Source: AG-12 sp027319585 (GTDB lineage Bacteria; Chloroflexota; Dormibacteria; Aeolococcales; Bog-877). Taken from it: a stretch of DNA of 44,188 nucleotides. Made by a program: the position numbers and the translations under genes. The stretch spans positions 1 to 44,188 of the forward strand of contig DAHVMY010000014.1 in assembly GCA_027319585.1 (NCBI GenBank), in the 5' to 3' direction. Positions 32,367-40,768 of the stretch are shown here, piece after piece (position 1 is the first letter of the stretch; the number at the start of each line of letters is the position of its first letter). The notes under the pieces are model-generated. The model worked only from the letters and a program-made list of their open reading frames with translations, did no database searches and was not told the origin of the DNA.

Positions 32367-33649
32367 GGTACAGCCCCAGGGCGGTGACGGGCCGCACCTT
32401 CCAGTCGCTGGCAACCAGGAACTACCGGCTGTTCTTCAGCGGCCAGCTGGTGTCGGTCACCGGCAGCTGGCTCCAGAGCACCGCCCAGGCGTGGCTGATC
32501 CTGGAGCTGACCCACTCCGCCTTCATGCTCGGCCTGGTGGTCATGGTGCAGTTCCTGCCCAACCTCCTGCTCCAACCCTTCGGGGGCGTGATCGCGGACC
32601 GCTTCCCGAAGCGATCCCTGCTCTACATCACCCAGGGATCGTTTGCGGTCGTGGCCGGGGTCCTGGGGATCACCGTGGGGCTGGGGATCGTGACCGTCTG
32701 GGAGGTGTTTCTGGTGGTCGCGCTCTTCGGCCTGATCAACGTGGTGGACGGCCCGACCCGGCAGGCGTTCGTCCCCGAGATGGTGGGCCAGGATCAGCTG
32801 GCCAACGCCGTGGCCCTCAACTCCACAGTCTTCAACGGCGCTCGGGTGGTGGGACCGGCAGCCGCCGGCATCCTCATCGCCACCGTGGGCACGGCGCTGT
32901 GCTTCGACCTCAACGCGATCTCCTACCTGGCCGTTCTGCTGGCGCTGTACCTCATGCGCCCGGAGGAGCTGCATCTATTGGAGCGCGCCGGTCGCCGGGT
33001 GGCTGGGACCCTTGAGCAGATCAAGGAGGGGGCGCGGTACGCCGCCCGCACCCCGGAGGTGGCCCTGGTGATGGTGATGATGCTGGTGGTCGGGACTTTG
33101 TCCTACAACTTCTCGGTCATGATCCCCGCCCTCGCCAAGGAGGGCCTCCACGCCGGGGCGACCACCTTCGGGCTTCTCAGCGCGGCGCTCGGAGTGGGAG
33201 CCCTGGGCGGGGCCCTGGTGGTCGCCTACTGGGGGCGGGCCACAGTGGCGGTGCTGCTGGCGGGCTGTGCCACCTTCGGTGGGTTCCTGACCCTGGCCGG
33301 CCAGGTCGGGACCGTGGTCCCCGCCATGGCGCTGCTGGTCGCGACCGGCGCGGGGATGATCGTCTACTCCTCGATGTCGAACAGCATCATCCAGCTGTTC
33401 ACGCCGGCGCCGCTGCGGGGCCGGGTCATGTCCCTGTACCTGTGGGTCTTCATGGGGACCACCCCGATCGGCAGCCCCATCGCCGGGTTGATCGAGCAGT
33501 CGCTGGGCAGCCGGGCCACAATGACCATCGCCGGTCTCGCCGCGCTGGCGACGGCGGCCGGGGGGATGGTGTGGTGGGCCAGGCGCAGCCGCCGAGGAGG
33601 CAGCTACCCGGCTACCTCTCCTCCCCTGGCCGAGGCCCCGACCGCGTGA
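32363..33649 (+). CDS. MFS transporter, DHA3/EntS-like exporter
   Basis: The 428-residue major facilitator protein has twelve probable helices. Family marks are SLATRNYRLFFSGQLVSVTGSWLQSTAQAWL at the N-terminus, GVIADRFPKRSLLYITQ (motif A), DGPTRQAFVPEMVG and the second-half LRGRVMSLYLWVFMGTTPIG. These are typical of the EntS-type group that exports siderophores or drugs. The substrate is unknown. It is translationally coupled to the MarR gene. Its last 46 bases overlap the 3' end of convergent fabI. Confidence 0.9.
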   Translation: MRYSPRAVTGRTFQSLATRNYRLFFSGQLVSVTGSWLQSTAQAWLILELTHSAFMLGLVVMVQFLPNLLLQPFGGVIADRFPKRSLLYITQGSFAVVAGVLGITVGLGIVTVWEVFLVVALFGLINVVDGPTRQAFVPEMVGQDQLANAVALNSTVFNGARVVGPAAAGILIATVGTALCFDLNAISYLAVLLALYLMRPEELHLLERAGRRVAGTLEQIKEGARYAARTPEVALVMVMMLVVGTLSYNFSVMIPALAKEGLHAGATTFGLLSAALGVGALGGALVVAYWGRATVAVLLAGCATFGGFLTLAGQVGTVVPAMALLVATGAGMIVYSSMSNSIIQLFTPAPLRGRVMSLYLWVFMGTTPIGSPIAGLIEQSLGSRATMTIAGLAALATAAGGMVWWARRSRRGGSYPATSPPLAEAPTA

Positions 33650-34398
33650 AAGCCACCGTCGACATGGATCAGCTCCCCGGTCGTCGCTGAGAAATAATCG
33701 GAGAGGAGCGCCACCACCGCCTTGCCCACCGGGCCGGAGTCCCGCGCGTCCCAGCCCAGCGGCGCCTGCTCCGCGAACACCTCGGGGAACCGGGCGAAAC
33801 CAGGGATCCCCTTGGCGGCGGTGGTGAAGATCGGCCCCGCCGAGACCGCGTTGACCCTGATCCCCCGGCTGCCCAGATACTGGGCGAGGTAGCGCACCAC
33901 CGCTTCCAGGGCGGCCTTCGAGACCCCCATCCAGTCGTAGCCGGGCCAGGCCTGGGTGGCGTCGAAGTCCAAGGTGACGATGCTGCCGCCGGTATCCGGC
34001 ATGGCCGGCTCCAGGGCCACCGCCAGCTGCTTGAGGGAGTAAGCGCTGACTCGCAGCGCCGTGGCGGCCGACTCCCAGGGCGTCTGCAAAAAGGCACCTC
34101 CCAGCGCATCGCCTGGGGCGAAGGCAACCCCGTGCACCACCCCGTCGATCTGCCACCCCCGCTGCTTGATGGTGGCGGCCAGAGCCTCGAAGTCGGCATC
34201 CACCGAGACGTCCAGCTCCAGCACCTCGGCCGGCCGGGGCAGGCGGGCCGCGGTGCGTTCGGTGATCCGGGCCACCCGGCCAAACGAGGTCAGCACGACC
34301 TCGGCGCCGTCCTCCTGGGCCTGCTTGGCCACCGCGAAGGGGATCGAGGCGGGCGAGAGCACGCCGGTGACCAATATCCGCTTGCCACTGAGCAGCAT
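33604..34398 (-). CDS. fabI: Enoyl-[acyl-carrier-protein] reductase (FabI/InhA family)
   Basis: This NADH-dependent SDR performs the last step of fatty acid elongation. The 264-residue protein begins LLSGKRILVTGVLSPASIPFAVAKQAQEDGAEVVLTSF. It has VVHGVAFAPGDALGG, the FabI-type active site Y-x6-K (YDWMGVSK), and RVNAVSAGPIFTTAAKGIPGF. I start it at the ATG at 34398, which matches the family start and has TAACCT eight bases upstream (34407-34412). The gene overlaps the convergent MFS gene by 46 bases. The ending HVDGGFHAVGASARGGEVAG is slightly extended. Confidence 0.93.
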   Translation of the reverse strand: MLLSGKRILVTGVLSPASIPFAVAKQAQEDGAEVVLTSFGRVARITERTAARLPRPAEVLELDVSVDADFEALAATIKQRGWQIDGVVHGVAFAPGDALGGAFLQTPWESAATALRVSAYSLKQLAVALEPAMPDTGGSIVTLDFDATQAWPGYDWMGVSKAALEAVVRYLAQYLGSRGIRVNAVSAGPIFTTAAKGIPGFARFPEVFAEQAPLGWDARDSGPVGKAVVALLSDYFSATTGELIHVDGGFHAVGASARGGEVAG

Positions 34399-34471
34399 GA
34401 GACGCAAGGTTAGCGACTCCAGCGTCCCCGGACCGGCCATCGCGGCTCAGGCTCCTCTCAGCCGGGCAGGT

Positions 34472-34477
34472 TACACT
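34472..34477 (+). promoter_or_regulatory. Predicted -10 box for the LCP gene
   Basis: TACACT lies nine bases before the ATG at 34487, with no ribosome-binding site between, so the leader would be only a few bases. Confidence 0.4.
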
Positions 34478-34486
34478 TGGCCGCAC

Positions 34487-35545
34487 ATGGCTGCCGGGAC
34501 CAAGCCAAGGCGCCGTCGCGCCGGGCTTTCGACCCACCGTTACTCCCACCGCTCGTCTTTCAGCTGGGGCCGGCACCGGACGCTGCTGGCGTTCCTGGTG
34601 GTGCTGGGCTTCGTCGTGTCTGGAGCCAGCGGAGTGGTCGCCTACTTCCTGCCGGCCGTGGCCACGGCGATCCGGGTGACCGGGCAGTCCACCTTGGGTA
34701 AGGGGTCCAACAGCCCGAAACTGAACGGCGTCACCGCCCCGCCGCCACCGGGGCAGCCGTTCACGGTGCTCCTTTTGGGCTCGGACAACGACACCAAGTT
34801 CGTGGCCGGAGCGGTCTTGACCCAGACCATGATTCTGGTGCGGGTGGATCCTGCCACCCATCACGCGGTGATGCTGTCCATCCCCCGCGACCTCTGGGTG
34901 CCGATAGCGAGCGGGGGCAGCGCCAAGATTGATGCCGCCTACGAGCTGGGGGGCGCCAAGGACGCGGTGCAGACGGTGGAGAGTGACTTCAACGTGCCTG
35001 TCAACTACTGGGCCTGGATCGGACTGGGTGGGCTGGTGGACCTGGTCAACCAGCTGGGCGGGGTGGACGCCATCGCCCAGATGCCGGTGCTCGACGTCCA
35101 GTACCCGTATGACCTCACCGGCAAGAACCCCTACGCCAACCAGCGGATCGCGATCCTGCCCGGGCCCCAGCGGCTGGACGGGGTGAACGCGCTGACCTAC
35201 GTGCGGTCCCGCCACGGCGCCCTGCTCGAGGACATCGCCCGCAACCAGAAGCAGCAGGAACTGCTGGTGGACATCAAGGACGCCGCCAAGCACATGAGCA
35301 TCGCCGACATCCCCCGGATCGCCTCCGCGCTGGGCGACGAGGTCCGCACCAACATGTCGCTGACCCAGGTCGCGTCGATCGCCGGGCTGGCGCGGGACTT
35401 CAGCAATGGCGCGGTCAAGGAGATCGTGATGCTGCCCCCCGACTACAGCAGTGGTACCGAGCAGTCCGGGACCTCCACCGAGCAGGTCCTGCTCCCCAAC
35501 TGGAGCGCGATCAACGCCGTGGTCCAGCAGAACTTCCCATCATGA
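34487..35545 (+). CDS. LytR-CpsA-Psr (LCP) family cell-wall glycopolymer ligase
   Basis: LCP enzymes transfer lipid-linked glycopolymers to peptidoglycan outside the membrane. The 352-residue protein has a basic N-terminus, one membrane helix (about 33-56) and the LCP domain: FTVLLLGSDND, MLSIPRDLWVPI, a KIDAAYELGG segment, VDAI and LDGVNALTYVRSRHG with the conserved arginines. I chose the ATG at 34487 with the nearby promoter. A longer frame upstream overlaps fabI antisense. The stop overlaps the next gene as ATGA. Confidence 0.92.
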   Translation: MAAGTKPRRRRAGLSTHRYSHRSSFSWGRHRTLLAFLVVLGFVVSGASGVVAYFLPAVATAIRVTGQSTLGKGSNSPKLNGVTAPPPPGQPFTVLLLGSDNDTKFVAGAVLTQTMILVRVDPATHHAVMLSIPRDLWVPIASGGSAKIDAAYELGGAKDAVQTVESDFNVPVNYWAWIGLGGLVDLVNQLGGVDAIAQMPVLDVQYPYDLTGKNPYANQRIAILPGPQRLDGVNALTYVRSRHGALLEDIARNQKQQELLVDIKDAAKHMSIADIPRIASALGDEVRTNMSLTQVASIAGLARDFSNGAVKEIVMLPPDYSSGTEQSGTSTEQVLLPNWSAINAVVQQNFPS

Positions 35546-36570
35546 GCGCGCGTCAACTGCTGGCGGCACTCGCCACGGTGGCGCTGATGGCGGTCTTCGG
35601 GCTGGTCGTGTACTCGGTGCTCGGCACCCTCCAGACCAAGACCACCACCACGGCGGACCCGACCCAGGAGCAGGCGCTGGTGGCGCTGCCGGGCACCGTG
35701 GTGCTGGTTCAGAACGGGTCCATCTACAGCCTGCACGGGCTCGCCTTCACCAAATTGGCAACCCCTTCCGGGAACTGGTACCAGGTGGCCCCCGGGCCCA
35801 ACGGCGACCTCCTGGCAGTCGACAAGGGCAACGGCTACAGTGACCTGTATCTGCTCAGCCCGAGCGGGCAGGTGCTGCGGCGGTTGCTCCAGGAGAGCTC
35901 CCCCTACTACTTCCAGAACCACTTCGTGTTCTACCCGCGCATGAGCGCGAACGGCCAGAGCGTCTTCTACGCCTACAACTGGATCGACCCCTCGGCCGAC
36001 TACAACGTCGACTTCGAGATCCAGTCGGTGCCGATGGCCAACCCCGGGGCATCGCCAACCCAGTGGAGCATCCCCAACAACTACACCGGGGGGGACGTCT
36101 CCCCGATCCCGACCGCCAACGGCGGTCTGCTCTACACCAGCTTCGACGTCAGCAGCAGCAACGACAGCTACCCCTATTCCCAGCTCACCTATGTGAGCTC
36201 CCCCGAGGGCAACCCCGTCTACCTCACGACGCCCGCCCAGAACTGCTCAGAGCCGGCACTCAACCCGGCCGGCAATGAGGTCGCCATGGTCTGCGTGAAC
36301 AATCGCCTGCAGCGCGACACTCTGGAGGTGGCAAGCTGGAACGGGACCAGCCTGGGCACCCCCACGATCCTCTCCCAGGGCCCGATGGCAGCCTCTCCCT
36401 GCTGGTCCCCCACGGGCAATAGCCTGCTCTTCATGAACGTCCCATCGCGTGGGGACCCCTTCCAGCTCTACTGGATCCCCCGAGCGGCCAGCGCCAAGCC
36501 GGGTGCCCCCCAGCAGGTCACCCAGAACCTCTCGCTCAACGCGCTCTCGACCCCGGTGTGGGAGTCCTGA
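35542..36570 (+). CDS. Membrane-anchored TolB/beta-propeller-like protein
   Basis: The 342-residue protein has one N-terminal membrane helix (about 5-28). A Thr-rich linker (KTTTTADPTQEQ) follows, then repeated blades with WDxPS-like and NGxxxxY elements (for example LDPSGQ-type turns SPSGQVLRRL, SANGQSVFYAY, NPAGNEVAMVC and SPTGNSLLFMN). That points to a WD40/TolB-like propeller facing outward. The ATGA overlap with the LCP gene suggests a shared role at the cell wall, but the actual function is unknown. Confidence 0.75.
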   Translation: MSARQLLAALATVALMAVFGLVVYSVLGTLQTKTTTTADPTQEQALVALPGTVVLVQNGSIYSLHGLAFTKLATPSGNWYQVAPGPNGDLLAVDKGNGYSDLYLLSPSGQVLRRLLQESSPYYFQNHFVFYPRMSANGQSVFYAYNWIDPSADYNVDFEIQSVPMANPGASPTQWSIPNNYTGGDVSPIPTANGGLLYTSFDVSSSNDSYPYSQLTYVSSPEGNPVYLTTPAQNCSEPALNPAGNEVAMVCVNNRLQRDTLEVASWNGTSLGTPTILSQGPMAASPCWSPTGNSLLFMNVPSRGDPFQLYWIPRAASAKPGAPQQVTQNLSLNALSTPVWES

Positions 36571-36583
36571 ACCGGCGCTGGTC

Positions 36584-39184
36584 TCAGGCGGGGGGATGAC
36601 CCGGCTGCCACGGCTGGCAGAGCTCTTCGATCAGGAGGGCGACCAGCGCCGTCCAGCCGGTCTGGTGGGACGCGCCCTGGCCGCTCCCGTCATCACCGTT
36701 GAAGTACTCGTGGAACAGCAGGCAGTCGTTCCAGGAGGGGTCCTCCTGGAATTTGGCGTTGGCGCCGAACACCGGCCGCCTCCCTGAGGAGTCGCGCCGG
36801 AAGATGGCGACCGTCCGCTGGGCCACCTCATCGGCGATGCGGCCGAGGGTCATGGGGACGCCGCCCCGTCCTGGGAATTCGTGGGTGAAGTTGTCGCCCA
36901 GTCCCGCCCCCAAGAGCCGGAGCGCCTGGATCAGGAGGTAACCGGTGGGCAGCCAGACCGGACCCCGCCAGTTGGAATTGCCACCCATGATGCGCTCGTC
37001 GGAGGCCCCCGGCTCGTATCGCACCGGCGGCATGCCCCCCACCAGCTGAGACTGAAACGGCTCCTCCAGATGGACTCTGGAGAGTGATCGCAGCCCATGG
37101 TCGGAGAGAAACTCCCGCTCGTCGAGAAGACGGTCCAGCAGCTGGTGGAGGCGGTTCGGACTGACCAGCGAGAGACAGGCGTAGGGATCCTCACCGGCGG
37201 GCTGGTAGTGGAAGGCCTGGCTTTGCAGGGACCGCTCCAGGTAGCTCGAGACCCTGGGGAGCCGCTCCAGGCTGTGACGGTGCACCACCTCAGTCGCGGC
37301 GAGCGGCATCAGCCCGACCAGGCTGCGCACCCGCATCACCTCGGACCGCCCGTCAGCAAGCTGGAGGCGGTCGTAGTAGAACCCCTCCTCGGGGTTCCAA
37401 AGCCCGGGCTGGCCGTCCCTCCCGTTGAGCGCCATGGCGATGTGGGCGAAGTGCTTGAAGAAACGCAGCGCCATGTCCTCGTACTGGGGCTCCTCGATCG
37501 CCAGCTCCGAGGCGATGCGGAACATCTTGATCGCGAACATCCCTACCCAGGCGGTGGCGTCCGCCTCCAAGATCTGCGCCCCCTCGGGCAGGTGGCTGCG
37601 ATCGACCGCGGATATGTTGTCCAGCCCCAGGAAGCCACCGGAGAAGATGTCGTGGGCGCTGACGTCGCGGCGGTTCACCCACCAGCCGTAGTTGAAGAGC
37701 AGGGCCAGGAACGCCCGCTCCAGGAAGGCCCGGTCCGGGGTCCCGGTGCGATTGCGGTCCCGAACGTAGATCTGCCAGACCGCCATCGCGTGGACGGGCG
37801 GGTTGGAGTCGGAGAAGCTCCACTCGTAAGCCGGGAGCTGGCCGTCCTCACGCAGGTAGCGCGGCTTCAGCAATAGCATCACCTGCTGCTTGGCGAGCGC
37901 CGCGTCGATCGGCTCCAGGGCAAGCGCGTGGAAGGCCAGATCCCAAGAGGCGAACCACGGGTACTCCCAGCTGTCCGGCATGACGATGACGTCCTCCGCC
38001 TCCAACCCCCGCCACGTCGAGTTCCTGCCAACCTGGCGCTGAGGTGGAGGAGGCGGATACCCGGGGTCTCCGTCCAGCCATCGGGCGACCCCGTACGCGT
38101 AGTACTGCTGGGACCAGACGAGCCCGGCATACGCTTGGCGCTGGATCAGAGCCGCCTCCGGGTCGCACCCCTTCGGACTGACCGAGGAGTAGAAGCGGTC
38201 GGCCTCCTCCCGCCGCTGCCGGCAGACTGCGTCGACCTCGGTGGGCCCGTCCTTCTGGGTCAAGGTCCAACGCACGCTCTCCGATGCGCCGGCGGGGAGT
38301 TGGAATTGAAAGTGAGCCGCTGCCTTGGTTCCCTTGAGGCTGGGGTTGCAGCTCCCGGGGTCGCCGCTCAGGACCGCCTTGGCGATGGACCCCTTGGGAA
38401 AGGGGCTGCGCCCCGGGCAGTTGTAGAGCGCCTCGTTGTCGGTTTCGTTGTCGCAGAGGAGCCAGTGGAACTGGCCCTCCACCTCCACGTGATATCCGTC
38501 CAGCAGAGGATGTTCCACCTGGAGGCGCCGGCCGGAGGCGACCAGCTGGGGCGGAGTGTCCGGGGGATCGGACCAGCTCCAGGTGTTGCGGAACCAGAAC
38601 TGCGGCAGAAGATGCAGCTCTCTCGACTCCTGGCTGCGGTTGTGCACGGTGATCCGGCACACCAGCTCTCCCGGGCCTGCCTTGGCGTACTCGACCTCCA
38701 CGTCAAAGTAACGGTCGCGGTCGAAGATTCCCAGGTCCAGCAGCTTGATCTCGGGGCCGGGAGCCTGGTTGCGTTCGCGCAGCTCCTGATATGGAAACGC
38801 GTCGAACGGATAGCGGTAGAGTGCGCGCAGATAGCTGCTGTCGGGCACGGCGTCCAGGTAGTGCCAGTACTCCTTGACGTCCTCGCCGTGGTTGCCCTCA
38901 GCGTTGGTGAGCCCGAAGAAGCGCTCCTTCAGGCACTCGTCCTGGCCGTTCCAGAAAGCCGGCGCGGCGCACAGGAGCTGGCGGTCGTCGGAGACCCCCA
39001 CGATCCCGTCCTCCCCCCAGCGGTAGGTTCGCAGCGCCGCGTGTTCGAAGGGGAAGTAGGCCCAGGCATCACCATCGGCGCTGTAGTCCTCCCGCACCGT
39101 CCCCCACTGGCGCAGGGATAGGTACGGCCCCCAGCTTGGTCGCGCTGGGGCGCCGCCATCCTCTTCGCCGGTGAGCCTCGACAC
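36584..39184 (-). CDS. Large GH63-like (MGH1-type) glycoside hydrolase
   Basis: The protein has 866 residues from the GTG at 39184. An N-terminal beta-sandwich-like part (SWGPYLSLRQWGTVREDYS, then YFPFEHAALRTYRWGEDGI) precedes an (alpha/alpha)6 barrel with the family blocks VMPDSWEYPWFASWDLAFHALAL, FSGGFLGLDNISAVDRS, a WNPEEGFYYDRL segment and GGNSNWRGPVWLPTGYLLIQAL. Relatives include glucosidase I, mannosylglycerate hydrolase and other alpha-glycosidases, so exact specificity is open. No signal peptide is seen, so it is probably cytoplasmic. The GTG has GAGAAT six bases upstream. An ATG frame at 39301 would run through the Fur-type operator and is less likely. Confidence 0.85.
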   Translation of the reverse strand: MSRLTGEEDGGAPARPSWGPYLSLRQWGTVREDYSADGDAWAYFPFEHAALRTYRWGEDGIVGVSDDRQLLCAAPAFWNGQDECLKERFFGLTNAEGNHGEDVKEYWHYLDAVPDSSYLRALYRYPFDAFPYQELRERNQAPGPEIKLLDLGIFDRDRYFDVEVEYAKAGPGELVCRITVHNRSQESRELHLLPQFWFRNTWSWSDPPDTPPQLVASGRRLQVEHPLLDGYHVEVEGQFHWLLCDNETDNEALYNCPGRSPFPKGSIAKAVLSGDPGSCNPSLKGTKAAAHFQFQLPAGASESVRWTLTQKDGPTEVDAVCRQRREEADRFYSSVSPKGCDPEAALIQRQAYAGLVWSQQYYAYGVARWLDGDPGYPPPPPQRQVGRNSTWRGLEAEDVIVMPDSWEYPWFASWDLAFHALALEPIDAALAKQQVMLLLKPRYLREDGQLPAYEWSFSDSNPPVHAMAVWQIYVRDRNRTGTPDRAFLERAFLALLFNYGWWVNRRDVSAHDIFSGGFLGLDNISAVDRSHLPEGAQILEADATAWVGMFAIKMFRIASELAIEEPQYEDMALRFFKHFAHIAMALNGRDGQPGLWNPEEGFYYDRLQLADGRSEVMRVRSLVGLMPLAATEVVHRHSLERLPRVSSYLERSLQSQAFHYQPAGEDPYACLSLVSPNRLHQLLDRLLDEREFLSDHGLRSLSRVHLEEPFQSQLVGGMPPVRYEPGASDERIMGGNSNWRGPVWLPTGYLLIQALRLLGAGLGDNFTHEFPGRGGVPMTLGRIADEVAQRTVAIFRRDSSGRRPVFGANAKFQEDPSWNDCLLFHEYFNGDDGSGQGASHQTGWTALVALLIEELCQPWQPGHPPA

Positions 39185-39190
39185 CGGGGC

Positions 39191-39196
39191 ATTCTC
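39191..39196 (-). promoter_or_regulatory. Possible leaderless -10 box for the glycosidase gene
   Basis: GAGAAT on the minus strand is six bases from the GTG at 39184. It departs from TANNNT at the first base, so it is weaker than the others. Confidence 0.3.
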
Positions 39197-39268
39197 GCAA
39201 ATGGACCGACCCACGAGGCCGACCGCCAGCCGGCCGGGGGTCAACGCCCAGCCGGCTGCGGATCTTAA

Positions 39269-39309
39269 TGCGCAACCCACTTGCACAAATTGGTTGCGCA
39301 ATGTATGCT
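39269..39309 (+). promoter_or_regulatory. Fur-family promoter with palindromic operator
   Basis: TGCGCAACC (39269-39277) and GGTTGCGCA (39292-39300) are perfect inverted 9-mers around 14 bases. Inside the spacer is TTGCAC (39281-39286), which is also a -35 box, 17 bases from TATGCT (39304-39309). The ATG follows six bases after that. The half-site TTGC/GCAA recurs three times, similar to nickel-responsive Nur sites. It is the likely autoregulatory operator of the downstream regulator. Confidence 0.7.
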
Positions 39310-39315
39310 GGGTCC

Positions 39316-39765
39316 ATGGGAAGGAGGCCGAAGATCGGAGCGGCGCTGAAGGACCTGATGATCGTCCGTGGCCATCACACCTGGAGCCTCGAGGAGCTCC
39401 GCAGCGAGCTGGCGGCCACCGGGCTGAGAGCCGACTTCTCGTCGGTGTTTCGGGCCATGGCCAGGCTCGAGATGGAGGGCCAGGTCCGCCGGGTGGAGTT
39501 CGACGATGGGCGCACTCACTACGAGATGACGACCGAGCACCACGACCACCTCCGCTGTTCCGTCTGCGGAGAGGTGGCGGCCGTCCCCTGCGGCCCGATT
39601 GCGGCGGCGATCGCCCAGATGGAGAACCTGACCGGGTTCGCGATCTCCGACCATCGGCTCGTGCTCACGGGAACGTGCCTGCGCTGCCAGCAGGAGCACC
39701 GCGCTGAGCCGACCCGCGTCAGGGCTCCCGCTGTGGCGAGCCGGCTGGTGGGAGTTCAGCCGTGA
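39316..39765 (+). CDS. Fur-family metalloregulator
   Basis: The 149-residue protein has a winged-helix N-terminus (WSLEELRSELAATGLRADFSSVFRAMARLEMEGQVRRVEFDDGRTHYE) and the Fur-family metal domain. HHDH (75-78) begins it, and structural zinc cysteine pairs C81-x2-C84 and C121-x2-C124 are present. It could sense iron, zinc, nickel or peroxide. The TTGC/GCAA operator and the NiCoT/NicO-like partner gene make nickel or cobalt the best guess. It starts leaderless from a promoter covered by its own palindrome and overlaps the permease start as GTGA. Confidence 0.9.
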   Translation: MGRRPKIGAALKDLMIVRGHHTWSLEELRSELAATGLRADFSSVFRAMARLEMEGQVRRVEFDDGRTHYEMTTEHHDHLRCSVCGEVAAVPCGPIAAAIAQMENLTGFAISDHRLVLTGTCLRCQQEHRAEPTRVRAPAVASRLVGVQP

Positions 39766-40694
39766 TTGGGGCCGTGATCAACCTTTGGAACCCGGTCCAC
39801 GTAGCCGGCTTGGCGATCCTGATCACCGCGCTACTCCTGGGGATGGTGCACGGGATCACCCCGGACGAGCACACCTGGCCGATCACCTTCAGCTATGCGA
39901 TCGGCAGCTATTCGACCAAGAAGGGGCTGCGGGCCGGACTCATCTTCTCGGCCGCCTTCACCCTCCAGCGAGCCCTGGCCAGTGAGCTCGCCTATCTCGG
40001 GTTCAGCCGGATTCTGACCTACGGGGATGCCGACTACGGCATCTACGTGGTGGTGGGCGCGGTGATGATCTGGGCTGGGCTCCTCATCGTGCGCAAGGGG
40101 CGCCTCCCCTTCCATTTCCATCTCCACATCCCCGGGTTGCGCCGGGAGCATGAGGCGGCAACCCCGGGAGCGACCGGGAGCGGCGAGTCGCCGGCCTGGG
40201 TCCAGGACCCGCGGCCATGGATGCCGGCTCTGCACGGCTTCATCGCCGGGTGGGGCTTTGGAGCCTTCGCCATCATCATCTACACGGTGCTCGCCCCGGC
40301 CATGCCGTCGGCCGCCCTGGGTTGGGTACCAGGAGCGATGTTCGGGGTGGGCACAACCCTGGTCCAGGTGCTCGCCGGGGCGATCTTCGGAAGGATCGCG
40401 GCGCGCCGCGGGCTCACCCCGGAGGCGATTCGCCAGGTGGCGCTCACCGTCGCCGGACGCACGCTCACCTGGGGAGGGGCGGCGTTCGTGGTGGGCGGTG
40501 CGTTCGGCTTGGCCTTCCCCCAGATCGCGAGCCTGAGCGTCGAGACCGGGATTCACGTCCACAATCTGGATCAGCTGGGACTTCCCATCTTCCTGGTGAT
40601 GTTCGCGGTGGTCGGGATCGGAGTGACGACCATGGTCCGGGAGACCCGGGCCTGGACCAAGAGGCTCCAGGCCACCGCGTCGACGTCGCCCTAA
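39762..40694 (+). CDS. NicO/RcnA-like metal permease
   Basis: The 310-residue membrane protein has six or more hydrophobic segments. The second helix holds H30-GITP-D35-E-H37, similar to the H-x4-D-H metal motif of NiCoT and RcnA-type transporters. The conserved block HTWPITFSYAIGSYSTKKGLRAG follows it. A histidine-rich cytoplasmic or external loop (FHFHLHI, about 117-123) could bind metal. It is coupled by GTGA to the Fur-family regulator and so is probably metal-controlled. Uptake versus efflux cannot be told from sequence. Confidence 0.78.
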   Translation: MIGAVINLWNPVHVAGLAILITALLLGMVHGITPDEHTWPITFSYAIGSYSTKKGLRAGLIFSAAFTLQRALASELAYLGFSRILTYGDADYGIYVVVGAVMIWAGLLIVRKGRLPFHFHLHIPGLRREHEAATPGATGSGESPAWVQDPRPWMPALHGFIAGWGFGAFAIIIYTVLAPAMPSAALGWVPGAMFGVGTTLVQVLAGAIFGRIAARRGLTPEAIRQVALTVAGRTLTWGGAAFVVGGAFGLAFPQIASLSVETGIHVHNLDQLGLPIFLVMFAVVGIGVTTMVRETRAWTKRLQATASTSP

Positions 40695-40734
40695 TTTCTC
40701 CCAACCACAATCGGGGCGGTTGGTGGAGGAATTA
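40692..40734. terminator. Bidirectional terminator-like hairpin
   Basis: TAATTTCTCC (40692-40701) pairs with GGAGGAATTA (40725-40734), and CCAACC with GGTTGG extends the stem inward past a small bulge. The outer arms are AT-rich, so each strand ends in a T-containing stretch. It includes the TAA of the permease and separates it from the convergent histidine kinase gene. Confidence 0.6.
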
Positions 40735-40768
40735 ATGGGAGCGAAGCCTCCCCCCGTCAGGGCCCCGC

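Noticed and set aside
32975..35293. Very long antisense open frame across the MFS, fabI and LCP genes
   Set aside because: The frame shows low-complexity Arg/Gly/Pro-rich translation with no family resemblance. Long antisense frames are expected at this GC content.
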